This document shows, piece after piece, positions 1 to 11,502 of a DNA stretch of 64,000 bases. A program made the translations under genes and the position numbers. Position 1 is the stretch's first letter. The number at the start of each line of letters is the position of its first letter. The DNA comes from Plantago ovata (Eukaryota > Streptophyta > Magnoliopsida > Lamiales > Plantaginaceae). Where the stretch lies: positions 68,174,496 to 68,238,495 of the forward strand of contig CM051457.1 of NCBI GenBank assembly GCA_028274465.1. The letters are read 5' to 3'. Below the pieces are notes generated by a model. It did not search any database and was not told where the DNA came from. It was given only the letters and a program-made list of their open reading frames with translations.

Positions 1-258
1 TCGACCCCTAGACTTCAAATCCTATCCGGAATCTTTCAGATACTCCAATTAGGCTTCTGGAACACCAATTCCTTGTCTACTTCAATATAATTGCCCGGAA
101 AACCTCGTTTTTCAACCAAAACCTGTAACATAAAAACTAAAAGGAAACGTGACACTATTCTAATAAAATGCAATAAAATATAGATGCTAAATTAACATAG
201 AGGATAGCTAAAATAGGTGAAAAAGACTCAAATGAAAGTGTAAAATACACATTCATCA
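1..258 (-). repeat. Element D, 3' LTR (partial, leaves window)
   Basis: Reverse complement of the first ~258 bases of the Athila-type LTR. It ends at 241-258 with the complement of the LTR start TGATGAATGTGTATTTTA. The same sequence opens every plus-strand LTR at 1001, 7953, 17002, 24149, 31222, 32037 and 39084. The rest of this LTR lies left of the window. Element D runs on the minus strand and resumes at 18258 after the 1001-18257 insertion. Confidence 0.9.
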
Positions 259-1000
259 AACTCCCCAAACCGAACCTTTACTTGTCCTCAAGCAACTAAG
301 CTAGACTCTAATGCAAAAAACAATGCAACACAAAAAATGGAGTCTCATGCAAAATGAAATGAACTAATCTATCAAATCTATCAAAAAAACATATGAACAA
401 AAACCATACATATCATAACATGAATATAGGTTGAAGAATGCCTCGATTGACTCATACACATTCACATAAGCACTTATATCAAGACAAGATAGTCTCTCGT
501 AACATTCTCTACCTGGACCTAGTCAGTGACGACGTAATGAAACATGTTAGAATACCAATGGTTGTCCCGTGCCTATGAAACTGAGGACTTACTGTTGTTC
601 ACCAAGTTAAGACTTTTCCTCAAAGAGGTCGAACCAATACTGGCTCTCATCAAACGAAGGAGGGTTCCCTATAAAATATCACACTCCCCTATTCTACCCA
701 TCTCTCAAGCAAAGCCCTAAGCTATTCACCACTTCCTGAATGGCAGGACGAGGGTGGTCTAGAACAGATGACACTCAAAAATAAAAGACAAAAAATTACA
801 ACACGATTACGGACAAGAATTGGAAAATGAGACATAACACTTTGCTAAACTGCTTTTTGGCTTTCTCTTTTTTTGGACCCTTCTTTGCTTTTTTGGGGTC
901 TTTTCTTCTTTTTCTTTTTTTTCTTTTCCAGTCTTTTTTCTTTTTTTCTGGAATTTTTATTTTTCTTTTTTTCGATTTTTTTAGCCATCAGTAGCACAAT
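259..1000 (-). mobile_element. Element D, 3' internal non-coding tail with PPT
   Basis: Directly next to the LTR is the complement of the polypurine tract (259-269, read as TTTGGGGAGTT on the minus strand). Beyond it is ~730 bp of non-coding tail matching 16250-17001 of copy B in reverse, ending in the T/C-rich complement of the A/G-rich tract at about 865-990. The long Phe-rich open frame on the plus strand here is an artefact of that tract. Bases 996-1000 (ACAAT) are the left copy of the target duplication of the 1001-18257 insertion. Confidence 0.88.
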
Positions 1001-2198
1001 TGATGAATGTGTATTTTACACTTTCATTCGAGTCTTTTTCACCTATTTTAGCTATCCTCTATGTTAATTTAGCTATATTTTAGTGCATTTTATTAGAATA
1101 GTGTCACGTTTCCCTTTAGTCTTTATTTTACAGGTTTTGGTTGAAAAACGAGGATTTCCGGGCAAATATATTGAAGTAGACAAGGAATTGGTGTTCCAGA
1201 AGCCTAATTGAAGTATCTGAAGGTTTCCGGATAGGATTTGAAGTCTAGGGGTCGAATCTGGAGGTTAGAAGGCCAGTAGAAGTCAGAAACCGAGTCCAAA
1301 AATGGGAAGAAATCCAAAAACGCGTCAAAAACGCGTATCTGGCCGAAAATTACTCCCGGGCGAATCGCCCGGTATGTGGGGCGAATCGCCCGGTGTGTGG
1401 GGCGACTCGCCCCACACAATTCGTAGCCTATATATAGTTGCTCAGTTTTTCTCCGATTTTCATACTTTTCCTGACCTTTTCTCTCACCTTTCTTTGTAGT
1501 TTTAGGTAGGAACTTCCCAGAGCCTGTTCTGGGGGTTCATAGCTTAGGAGATACTTTTTCATACCAGTTTGGAGCTTGTAAAATCGCGATTCTTCGGAGA
1601 CTGACAAGCTTCGGTAACATTGTATCTTACAATTTTTCTACTTATTTTTATATATCTTTCAACATGTTTTCTTCTATGATTTCTGTTGATTGCATGACAA
1701 CTATGAGTAGCTAAACTTCTCTTTGGTGATAGTATGTGAATTCTTGGCGAAGGGTTAATAATTATGATAATGTCTATATCGCGCATTATACTCCATGTTA
1801 TTGCTTTATTTCTTTGATCTATCTAAATCTCTATCTTCGTATGGTTGATTAATTATTGCACACAATTGGAAAATTCATTGGTCTTTGACCTATCTAAATC
1901 TATATCTTCGTAGTGTTTGATAATTACAACTGGACAATTCATTGATCAAAGATCTCTATGTAAAACCGAGGAATTTACGCATGATTATAACCCGTTATGC
2001 TTTGAAGGACCATACTATCACCAATCTCCATTATCTGTTAAGAAAAACCTTTGCTAAACCGTCTGCTGTTTTATATTCTAAATTAGATTAGATAAAGCTA
2101 GTTATAGTCCTTAGAGATCGACACTCGAGGTTATTCTACTGCTACACTACGGTTTTCGTTGTAGTTGTGAATTGCCTTTGACAATCCTACGTTCATCA
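1001..2198 (+). repeat. LTR1 of composite A/B (5' LTR)
   Basis: It starts TGATGAATGTG and ends CCTACGTTCATCA, directly followed by a tRNA-Asp primer site. It carries three GC-rich palindromic units (1355-1416) just upstream of a TATA box (TATATATA, 1429-1436), the usual U3 layout. Compared with LTR3 it lacks ~35 bp near the U5 end and one GC palindrome unit. Confidence 0.92.
1355..1436 (+). promoter_or_regulatory. LTR1 U3 promoter: GC palindromes plus TATA box
   Basis: Units of the form GGGCGAATCGCCC and GGGGCGACTCGCCCC, separated by GTGTGT or ACAC spacers, run from 1355 to about 1416. TATATATA follows at 1429-1436. Equivalent promoter blocks lie at 8304-8367 (LTR2), 17355-17456 (LTR3), 24492-24591 (E 5'), 31574-31676 (E 3'), 32391-32452 (F 5') and 39438-39498 (F 3'). 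The promoter role is inferred from position. Confidence 0.7.
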
Positions 2199-2201
2199 AA
2201 T

Positions 2202-2218
2202 TGGCGCCGTTGCCGGGG
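2202..2218 (+). promoter_or_regulatory. Primer binding site, tRNA-Asp, of interior A
   Basis: TGGCGCCGTTGCCGGGG lies three bases after the LTR1 end. It is complementary to the 3' end of plant tRNA-Asp(GUC), the primer used by Athila-type Ty3/gypsy elements. This intact copy defines the 5' end of minus-strand DNA synthesis for interior A. Confidence 0.9.
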
Positions 2219-2424
2219 AACTATACTCCTTTTTTCTGTTTAATTTGTTTATATTTTCAGCATTCAATTCCTAGTTCTAGTAGTTTTAGTTTTCTTTTTA
2301 TCTCTATCTGATACTCCTTTCCTAGTCTTAGTAGTATTCGATTTCTAGAAATTTTCTCGATTTTCGAAATTTCTAACGAGGCTAATTTTCAGTTTTGAGT
2401 TACTCCTGTTCCAGATTTCCAGGT

Positions 2425-3421
2425 ATGACGACCTTAAAAGCTCGCTTGACACCTACGTTCTCGCAAGTCAAGAGAGGGTCAGCTATATACTTGGAAGAAG
2501 AGTTATCGGGATATGAGGTAACAAGTTCTATAGTGAGAAGGATTCCGAGGTTCGAAGATGGAGTGGGGATGAATCCGTTAAGCTTCATCAGGTCCTATGA
2601 GGAAGAAATAGCAAAAGTTCCAGCAAAGGGGTTCACTGAGGACCAATTATGCAGGAAATTATTTTCTTTTGCTCTGGGATATGAACCAAGGATTTGGATA
2701 GCAAGGTTAGCACCAGGATCACTGAGGACCTGGAGCCAAGTAGTAGAGGAGTTCTTGGCACGTTTCATGCCTTACCATGAGACAATTGCACTGCGGAATC
2801 GGATCGAACACTTCAAGCAAGGAGAATACGAGCGGTTCTGTGACACCTATGAACGTTTGAGCTATATAAACGTGAGTGCCCCCACCACCGTTTCGACGAC
2901 GGGGAGCTGATTTGGTTTTTTGTTGAAGGATTACGTGATGAAGTAAGGCTTCAAGTGGATGGGATGTGCGGAGGTTTAGAAGAATGTACAGTTGAAGAGG
3001 CAGAGAAGGTCTTTCAAAAGTACGCCAATGGATCCGCACAATCCGAGAAAATAATGTCGAATGAAGTCACCAACATATATTCAAATCAGGGCGAAACTGA
3101 CGGGTTATACGAAGGATATTCTGAAGACGAAGACATCAGTGAGGAGGAGGAACTTGCGTTTTACGCAGGGATTAAAGCCACTGAGAGTGTTTTCGAGATA
3201 GCACACGTAGGGCAAGCTGAGAACAATCTTCACATCGAAAAGGCTTTTGAAGCAGTCGAAGTAACTGAGCAACTTATCAAGGAGCTTAACCTGTTGAAGT
3301 GCGAAAGGTGCGGAAAAGCAGTCGAGGACACCCCCCTGGAAGTAGTGAGAAAACCACCCGAGGTAGGGGGCGAATCGCCCCCCAACTCCAGGGAATCGGA
3401 CGACCCAGTCCTCCCGATGTG
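2425..3421 (+). pseudogene. gag: Athila-type gag (element A), frameshifted
   Basis: The first ATG in the coding frame is at 2425; the frame is open 10 codons upstream but only with non-ATG starts. About 150 codons resemble the Retrotrans_gag fold, with the conserved pattern of Trp, Gly-Ser-Leu, Thr-Trp and Phe-Leu-x-x-Phe near 2695-2770. A one- or two-base indel at about 2870-2878 shifts the frame. The product then continues from ~2880 to a TGA at 3420 with an acidic stretch and one CxxC (CERC, near 3299) but no complete CCHC knuckle. A second shift near 3412 leads into the protease frame. This gag is clearly different from the gag of copies B, D, E and F. It would form the virus-like particle in the cytoplasm if repaired. 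Confidence 0.8.
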
Positions 3422-4507
3422 ACACCTGAAATTGATCCCGAGCCACTTCCAGCTGTTACTACCAAGGAGAATGAGTGCGAAGAGGTGAATCTACTACTCC
3501 GTGGAGGCAAGATGACCAAAATTCCTAACTTCGTGCGTCCTAAACGGATGGAATCTACTGGGACCAAAAATACAGGACCAAGTACAGAACAAGAGGTTAG
3601 CGAAAGTTCCAAAGAACCTCAAGAAGTTCCGGGAAGGAATGATGAACCAAGACCATCTGCGGTAGACATAGGTGATGACGAAGTCGAGGTAGGAACTAGT
3701 ACGCCAGGGGAACTTCACAAATCTTCCAATCCATATGTGCCTCCAAAGACACATGTACCATTCCCAAGTCGGATCAAGCCAGCCAAGAAGGATATTCAAG
3801 AATCACCCCTATTCCAACGCCTGTCAAAAGTGGAAGTCAATGTGCCTCTCTTGGAGTTAATCCAAAACATTCCAGCTTATACGAAATTCTTTCGTGAGAT
3901 CAAGAACAAAAGGGTTACTTCAGGAAAGGAAGTGAATGGGGTTGAAACGGTCAACTCAGTTGCCGGATTGCCCGTAAAGAAGAAGGATCCTGGAAGTTTC
4001 ATCATCGACATCGCCTTAGAGAATGGACGAACTACGAAGGCAATGCTTGACTTAGGGGCTAGCATTAACTTAATGCCCTATTCGGTGTATAAGGCCCTGG
4101 AACTCGGAGAATTGACACCAACTGATATGGTCGTCCAAATGGCAGACCAAAGTGTGAAGAGACCGGTCGGGATAATAGAAGACATCCTTGTGAAGGTGGA
4201 CAAATTGATAATTCCAGCTGATTTTGTAGTAATGAAGTCCGCAGACGAGGGAAAGAGCCATATCCGTGAGCACGTAGTACTACTTGGGAGACCATTCATG
4301 GCAACTACCAACACATGCCTTGAACTTAAGGGCAAGAAAATAACCATGGAGGTAATGGGCGAGAAGATTGAGTTGATAGGATGTAGCATCGGAGATAAGG
4401 AAGTCGCGGAGGAGTTAAAATCTGTCGATTGCTATGAGTCCGTGATTCCTGAATTTCATCATTGCCATGGTAATCGTGAACCACTTGAGGAGGCACTGAC
4501 AATATAA
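3422..4507 (+). pseudogene. PR: Aspartic protease region of element A pol
   Basis: An open frame of some 360 codons carries the retropepsin core: Asp-Leu-Gly-Ala-Ser at 4049-4063, then Asn-Leu-Met-Pro, and the distal LLGRPF motif near 4285. Leu in place of Thr in the DTGA/S triad is common in Athila-type proteases. The upstream ~200 codons are a low-complexity gag-PR linker. The frame closes with an in-frame TAA at 4505-4507. The RT frame continues in the same phase directly after it, so the stop is a nonsense change inside one gag-pol polyprotein rather than a natural end. Confidence 0.82.
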
Positions 4508-6180
4508 ACTGAGACGTGCTACATGACCGAAGAAGCAAGGGAACTAGTTGAAATAATGGATAGCACCCCAGAAATTCCCGCAGGAGAGGAGGTACTTGAA
4601 CCTTTAGATGAAGAAGAGGAAGAAAGTAGGTTTCCGGAAGAACCTAGCTTAGAATTGAAACCGCTTCCTGCGCACCTCAAGTATGTGTACTTAGGACAAA
4701 ATCAGAAGAAGCCCGTAATTGTCTCCTCACATCTCTCCGACAATGAAGAAAGTAAGCTGATTGAAGTATTGAAGGAAAATTTCGCAGCTATAGGATGGGG
4801 GATCAGTGATATCAAAGGAATTAGCCCTACACGGTGCGTTCACAACATCACTCTAGAGCAAGATGCCAAACCCGTTAGGCAACCTCAGCGAAGGATAAAT
4901 CCAGCCATGCAAGAGGTGGTAAAGAAAGAAGTGATCAAGTTGCTAGATGCTGATATGATTTACCCCATTCCTGATAGTCGATGGGTGAGCCCGGTACATG
5001 TACTGCCTAAGAAATCAGGAGTCACGGTAGAAGAGAATGAGAAGGGAGAATTGGTACCGGTTAGGAAGACCACTGGATGGCGGATGTGCATTGACTATAG
5101 AAGATTAAGTGCCGCCACTAAGAAAGACCACTTCCCTTTACCATTTATAGATGACATGCTAAACCGCCTTGCGGGGCGGAAGTTTTATTGTTTTCTTGAT
5201 GGTTTATCAGGTTTCTACCAGATTCCGATTGCACCGGAGGATCAGGAAAAGACGACATTCACTTGCCCATTCGGAACATTTGCCTATAGGAGGATGCCAT
5301 TTGGACTATGCAACGCTCCTGCCACTTTTCAAAGGTGCATGCTTTCTGTTTTCTCTGACATGGTAACTAAATTTGTTGAAGTTTTCATGGATGATTTTTC
5401 CCTTTTTGGTGATTCGTTTGATGAATGCTTGCAAAGATTTGATCTTGTTTTGAAAAGGTGCATTGAATGCAACTTGACCTTAAGTTGGGAGAAGAGTCAT
5501 TATATGGTTAGAGAAGGCATTGTTCTAGGACATGTAGTTTCTGAAAGAGGTATTGAGGTAGACAAGGCTAAGATCGAAATCATTGAAAAACTTCCCCCAC
5601 CTACTTGTGTGAAAGAATTGCAATCTTTTCTTGGCCATGTAGGATTTCATAGGAGGTTTATTAAAGATTTTTCGAAAATTGCTAAACCTTTAAGTAGCTT
5701 GCTTGGAAAAGATGTGGTTTTCCATTTCTCTAATGAATGCTTAGTTGCTTTTAATACCCTTAAGGAAAAGCTTGTTTCTGCTCCCATTGTTGTGCCACCT
5801 GATTGGAATCTTCCTTTTGAGATTATGTGTGATGCTTCGAATTTTGCTATGGGTGCTATTTTATGCCAAAAAGTTGATAAGCAGTACCGTGTGATTTATT
5901 ATGTTAGTAAGACTCTAGACTCTGCGCAAGTTAATTATACAACTACTGAAAAGGAATTTTAGCTGTTGTCTTTGCTTTACAAAAGTTTAGGTCTTATTTA
6001 ATTGGTCATCCTGTGAATGTCCATATTGATCATGCTGCTTTGAGACATTTGATAGCTAAGCAAGATTCTAAGCCTAGGTTAATCCGTTGGGTCCTTTTGC
6101 TGAAAGACTTTGATTTGACCATAGTAGATAGAGCTGGTAGGGAGAATTTAGTAGCAGATCATTTATCTAGAATACCTAAT
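4508..6180 (+). pseudogene. RT-RH: Reverse transcriptase and RNase H of element A
   Basis: The RT domain spans about 4860-5640 and holds the fingers/palm motifs WRMCIDYRRL (~5077), the FLDGLSGFYQI block (~5190), MPFGLCNAP (~5293) and the catalytic FMDD at 5384-5395. FMDD with DFSLFG is typical of Athila rather than Tat/Ogre (YVDD). The connection region contains SFLGHVGFHRRFI. RNase H follows with its first Asp in CDASNFAMGAIL (~5829), and resumes after a lost T near 5958 (in-frame TAG at 5960-5962) with DHAALRHL and ADHLSRI. Apart from that frameshift and the upstream TAA the domains are complete, so this is the only Athila-type RT in the window. Confidence 0.92.
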
Positions 6181-7554
6181 ATCCCTGTTGATTCAATACC
6201 CATCAATGAGGACCTCCCTGATGAGCACTTAATGAAGGCTAATGAAGAACCATGGTATGCAGATATTGTAAACTATTTGGCTATGAATGTTTGCCCCACT
6301 AACTTTTTAGCCTCAGACAAGAGAGCTCTTGCCAAGCGTTGCAGGACTTACATATGGGATGATCCGCATCTATTCAAGGAAGGAGCTGATGGGATTCTAA
6401 GGAGATGCGTGCCACAAGAAGAGCAACAAAGTGTGCTGAGTCATTGCCATGAGCTTAATTGTGGGGGACACTATAGTGGGTTGAAAACAGCTCGCAAGGT
6501 ACTGCAAGCAGGATTTTTCTGGCCGACAATATACCGAGATGCTCGAAGCTTTGTGAAGAATTGTGACCCATGTCAACGAGGTGGTGGTATCGGCAAGAAA
6601 GATGAAATGCCCCTTCAAGGGAATCTAGTGGTAGAACCTTTCGATGTATGGGGCATTGATTTCATGGGACCATTTCCATCAAGTGGAGGCTATGTATACA
6701 TTCTTGTTGCAGTGGATTATGTGACTAAATGGGTGGAGGCAATTCCTACAAAAACAAATGACGGCGCAGTGGTTATGAAGTTCTTGAAGGAGGTAATATT
6801 CTCTAGATTTGGGTGTCCTAGGACAATCATCAGTGATGGAGGGTCACACTTCGTCAATAGAACATTTGCCTCCCTTCTTAAGAGATACAGTGTCCACCAT
6901 AGTGTCGCTACACCATATCACCCACAGACATCGGGACAGGTCGAAGTCAGCAACCCTCAAATTAAGAAGATCCTGGAGCGAGTAGTGAAGCCTAGTAGGA
7001 AAGATTGGGTAGGAAAATTGAATGATGCAATTTGGGCATACAGGACTAGCTACAAGACGGTGGTCGGGACCACTCCGTATAGACTTGTGTATGGGAAGGC
7101 ATGTCATCTTCCCGTAGAACTGGAACACAAGGCATATTGGGCTATAAAGGCACTCAATCTTGATATGAGAAAAGCTGGCGAGGAACGATTGTTGCAACTA
7201 GATGAGCTTGATGAATTACGACTAGGTGCTTATGAAAATGCCAAGATCTACAAGGAACGTACTAAGAAGTATCATGATCGTGGTATAGTACGTAAGGAAT
7301 TGATTCCTGGATAAAAAGCTTTGGTATTTAATTCTCGCCTTCGACTATTTCCTGGAAAGCTCCGTACTCGTTGGGATGGACCGTACGAAATTATCGAAGT
7401 TTCTCCCCATGGAGCTGTAAAACTCTTTGATCCAAAGACGGGCAATACCTTCAAGGTGAATGGCCAGCGAGTGAAGCCATACTTCAAGATATCTAGTGAT
7501 CAAAGGGAGGTTGATCACCTCGAGCTTACCCTTACCGCCTCCACTAAAGGTTAG
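6181..7554 (+). pseudogene. IN: Integrase of element A
   Basis: The zinc-binding HHCC segment is at ~6443-6580 ([13 protein letters not shown] ... CDPCQRGG). The catalytic core has Asp in GIDFMGPF (~6655), Asp in ISDGGSHF (~6836) and Glu in QTSGQVEV (~6943). The C-terminal part includes the GKACHLPVE motif of Athila integrases. An in-frame TAA at 7312-7314 interrupts a conserved KALVF segment; the same frame then runs on to a TAG at 7552-7554 with the RWDGPYEI C-terminal domain. No env-like ORF follows, unlike many full-length Athila elements. Confidence 0.9.
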
Positions 7555-7952
7555 TGTGTTTTGTTGCTTTGTTTTCTCACGAGTTTGATTGAGTATTATA
7601 GGTCACTTATACAAGCATTATCTCTCACCTTGAATCCACTTTCGACGTTCGGGACGAGCGACGACGTTCAGGTTTGAGGAGGAGGTTATCGCTGGTTATC
7701 TCTATACTTATCTTGCTTAAGATAAACTCGTGAAATTTTTTGCATTTGCACGTTTACTGCTTTCCTAGGATAGTCTTGCATGTTTTATATGGAGTTTATT
7801 GCCGAATGTTTTGCCGAATTTTTTGAACTTTTTTATTGGGTATATTAAGTAACTATGTCATTAATCATATGCTTCATCTCTATGAATTTGTTTGAGGTTT
7901 TTCTCGCTTGGCTTGTCACATTTATGTATTGCACTTAGTTAGGCTTGGTAGT
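7555..7952 (+). mobile_element. Truncated 3' tail of element A
   Basis: About 400 bp of non-coding sequence. The last ~210 bp (from about 7740, GCATTTGCACGTTTACTGC) match the tail shared by copies B, E and F. It stops after GGTAGT, exactly where those copies continue with CTCGACATCAC, and LTR2 starts at 7953. The hairpins, A/G-rich tract and PPT expected here are therefore missing. Bases 7948-7952 (GTAGT) could be the left target duplication of an element inserted here. Confidence 0.75.
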
Positions 7953-9213
7953 TGATGAATGTGTATTTTACACTTTCATTCGAGTCTTTTTCACCTATTT
8001 TAGCTATCCTCTATGTTAATTTAGCTATATTTTAATACATTTTATTAGAATAGTGTCACGTTTCCCTTTAGTTTTTACTTTACAGGTTTTGGTTGAAATT
8101 CGGAGATTTCTGGGCAAATATATTAGAGTTGACAAGGAATTGGTGTTCCAGAAGCCTATTTGGAGTATCTGAAGGTTTCCGGATAGGATTTGGAGTCTAG
8201 GGGTCGAATCTGGAGGTTAGAAGGCCATTAGAAGTCTAAAACCGAATCCGAAAAGGTGAAGAAATCCAAATCCGCGTCGAAAACGCGGAATTCCGCGAAA
8301 AAGGCGGGGGGCGAACCGCCACAGCCTCGGGCGAACCGCCCCAGAGAAATCTCGGGGCCTATATATAGAGCTCAGTTTTTTCTCGGAAAATCATATCTTT
8401 CCAAGCCTACTTTCTCACCTCTCTCTATGGTTTTAGGTAGGAACTTCACGGGGCCTGTCCTGGGAGTTCCATAGCTTAGGGGATAGTTTTTCATAGCAGA
8501 TTGGAGCGCGTAGGATCGCAATCATCCGGAGATTGACAACCTTCGGTAACTTTGTATCTTACAGTTTTTATCTACTTATTTTATTCTTCTTTCAATATGT
8601 TTTCTTCTATGATTGCTATTGATTGCATGCCTATTATGAGTAGCTAAACTTATCGTTGGTGGTAGTATGTGAATTCTTAGCGAGGGAAGATAATCATGCA
8701 AATGGCTATATCGCGCATTATACTCCGTGTCATTGCTTTATTTCGTTGATCAGTTGTAACCAAAATTCTCGTATGTTGTATTGATCATTATGCACAATTG
8801 GACACTTGTCGACCTTCAGACCAATTATCTTCGTAGTGTTGAATAATTACGGAACACATTAGGACGTTAGTTGTTGACAAGTCAGACCATATTATCTTCG
8901 TAGTGCTTAATACTTGCAACAGGACACTAGATTGATTCAAAGATCTCTATGCAAGACCGAGGAATTTATGCATGATTATCGACCCATTATGTTAAGAAGG
9001 ACCATACTATCACCAATCTCCATTATCTGCTAGAAACCCCCTATTGCTTTCTATCTGTTGTTTTATATTCTTAATTAGATTTGATAAAGCTAGTATAGTC
9101 CTGAGAGAACGACACTCGAGTCATTCTACTACTACACTACGGTTTTCGTTGTAGTTGTGGATTGCCTTTGGCTAATTACAAATTTATTTGATTGACCTTG
9201 ACAACGTTCATCA
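7953..9213 (+). repeat. LTR2, shared between interiors A and B
   Basis: It starts TGATGAATGTG and ends ACGTTCATCA. It has two GCGAACCGCC-type units (8304-8344) and TATATATA at 8360-8367. Its sequence resembles the F-element LTRs more than LTR1 or LTR3. It is not preceded by a PPT but is followed by a primer site, so it acts as the 5' LTR of interior B. Confidence 0.88.
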
Positions 9214-9216
9214 AAT

Positions 9217-9233
9217 TGGCGCCGCTGGCGGGG
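9217..9233 (+). promoter_or_regulatory. Degraded tRNA-Asp primer site of interior B
   Basis: TGGCGCCGCTGGCGGGG differs from the consensus primer site at two positions in the GTTGCC core. The match to tRNA-Asp is weakened. Confidence 0.75.
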
Positions 9234-9382
9234 ACTATACTCCTTTTTTCTGTTTAATTTGTTTATATTTACAGCTTTAGATTCCTAATTCTTTTAGTTT
9301 TTGTTTTCCTTTTTAATCTCTCTCACATACTGCTTTCCTAGTTTGTCTCTAATCACTTTTCCTAGTCTGTCACAGATAGTGT

Positions 9383-11402
9383 ATGCCGCATACACGTTCT
9401 GCAGGAACACCGCTTGCTGATTCAATTGCTGAGATCGATAGAGTCTACCACCAAAGAAGGCGACTACTTGAAAGGCGCGCACTAGAGGAAATAGAGGAAA
9501 CCGATTTCTCTTAATCTCTAATTAGTCTATTTAAGGAAATCGACGGAATGGCAGAAGCTAGACCACGGAAGGCATGGGTACAACCCACCAAGGATCGTAT
9601 GAGGGGACCGGCGATAGTTCTTTCGTCTGCAACCCGAGATTTGGAGATCAAGAACCACGCATTCCAACAACTTCCGAGGTTCTATGGCTTATCAAGGGAA
9701 GATGTGATGGGGTACTTGCACGATATCGATGATTTCGTCAACCAACTCCTACGACCCGGAGCTCACATAACAACGGACAAGTTGAGGATGAAGGTTTTTG
9801 CTATGGGACTTGGCGACAGAGCCAAGTCATGGCTGAGTTCTCTACCAGCCGGATCGCTGGACACTTGGGAAAAGGTTTTTTCAGCTTTCATGGAGAAATA
9901 CTTCCCGCACACTCTGACGACCGCGCTTAAGGCGCAGATCGCTGGATTCAAGCAAGACTATGATGAGACCATCTACACCGCATTCGAGAGGTTCCAAGAT
10001 CTCATGAACAAGTGTCCTCACCATGGTTTTGAACTTTCTGACCTAGTCCAACACTTCTACAATGGACTAACCTTCGAAAACCAACAAGTGGTGGATTTCC
10101 AATGCCGAGGCAATATTTGGGAGGAAACCGCAGAGAAGCCGTCTGGGCTGTTTTCGAAAGGCTTGCTAAGGGTTCGCAGTTCAAGGACCCAAGAGCAATG
10201 GTTAGGAGACGTGGACCTGAAGCTCCACCGACTCAAGAAGCCCCTATGTACAGGGGGAATGGGGATCAATTCGAGTGCTTTACCAACGACTTGAAGCAAG
10301 TCCTCAAGAGCGCCACCGGAACAGCTGTTTCGAACGAAGTATGCCGAATATGTAAGAACTATGGGCATGGGGCTCATATATGTAGATCGGAGCTGGCATA
10401 CGATGATGGCAACTGGGCTCGAGGAGGCGAAGAAGAAGCCTTTGCTACGGAGTTTGGCACTCAAGAAGTTAGCTACGGACAAGACGGTCGGAATCCTCGA
10501 GGTGGATTTTGGAGAAGAGGATACCGTAACAATCAAGGATATGCACCAGCTAACCAAACTTATGGACCTAACCAAAACCGTCGTAGGCTGAACTATGAAA
10601 ATGATCACTGCGAAAACCTCGCTCCGAAAGAGCCACCGAAGTCGAAGTCGGCTCTACTGATGGAGAACTTGCAGAAGATGGTTGATCACACACAAAGTTT
10701 TCTCAAACGTTATGAAGAAGATTTTGAGAAGACTAGGGCAAGGCTCGATAAGTTGGAAGAGAGCACTAGGCTCGCCCATCAAAAGATGCAAGAGTTGATC
10801 GACCGAAAACTACCTAGCAGCGCTGCGAAATCGAATGCCATTACATTGGCTGATGATGTACCTGACGAAATCACCATCAGGAAGGTTGTTAGGTGCAAGT
10901 GTTGCATGAAGGAAGAACTTCTACAGGCTGAGGAAAGAGAAGGGCCTAGGTTCGACACAAGTGATGAGGAGCAAGAGAATCCCGAGACCACTCCCTAAAA
11001 GTTTTCGATGTTAAGGCGGATTGGTGAGCTGAAGATGTCCGTGCACACTTAGACACGGATACCTACTCGAACATAATTCCTTTGAATGTGTTTGAAAAGA
11101 GCACATCGGAAAACTATCGAGAAAGACTATTGTACAACGGGCGATGGATCCTTTATGAGACCGGGAGGTGTTGTGAAAAATGTTCGGGTCAAGATTGGTT
11201 AAGCATCATAATATACACCAATTTTGTAGTTATGCCGGCGTCTGCACCTGGAACGGGGGATGTCATACTCTTAGGGCAAACATTCCCTTGTAACTACGCT
11301 CGTGATGGATATCTACCAATAACAGTGCACCATCGAAGTGAGGCACGCAACACGTATTTGCAGGCCATACCCGGATCCACCTGAACCGCTTGATATTACT
11401 AC
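9383..11402 (+). pseudogene. gag: gag-pro of copy B, left contig copy (truncated at gap)
   Basis: The start ATG is at 9383 (MPHTRS, as in E and F). An in-frame TAA at 9512-9514 (GAA to TAA) breaks codon 44. Gag then stays open from 9548 with the conserved WLSSLPAGSLDTW core and a CCHC knuckle near 10342-10380 (CX2CX4HX4C). A two-base insertion near 10132 shifts the frame. From about 10920 to 11402 the sequence carries many small indels relative to 12940-13424, as expected of a poor-quality contig end. It ends mid-protease at the N gap. This is the same locus as 11503-13424. Confidence 0.8.
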
Positions 11403-11502
11403 NNNNNNNNNNNNNNNNNNNNNNNNNNNNNNNNNNNNNNNNNNNNNNNNNNNNNNNNNNNNNNNNNNNNNNNNNNNNNNNNNNNNNNNNNNNNNNNNNN
11501 NN
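11403..11502. other. Assembly gap (100 N)
   Basis: A run of exactly 100 N. The left flank (9482-11402, 1921 bp) and right flank (11503-13424, 1922 bp) are the same sequence, including the same premature TAA. The gap size is therefore a placeholder and the real distance is probably negative (overlapping contig ends). Confidence 0.97.

Noticed and set aside
873..1067. Phe-rich open frame on the plus strand
   Set aside because: It is the complement of the A/G-rich tract of element D; identical artefacts occur opposite the tract in B, E and F.
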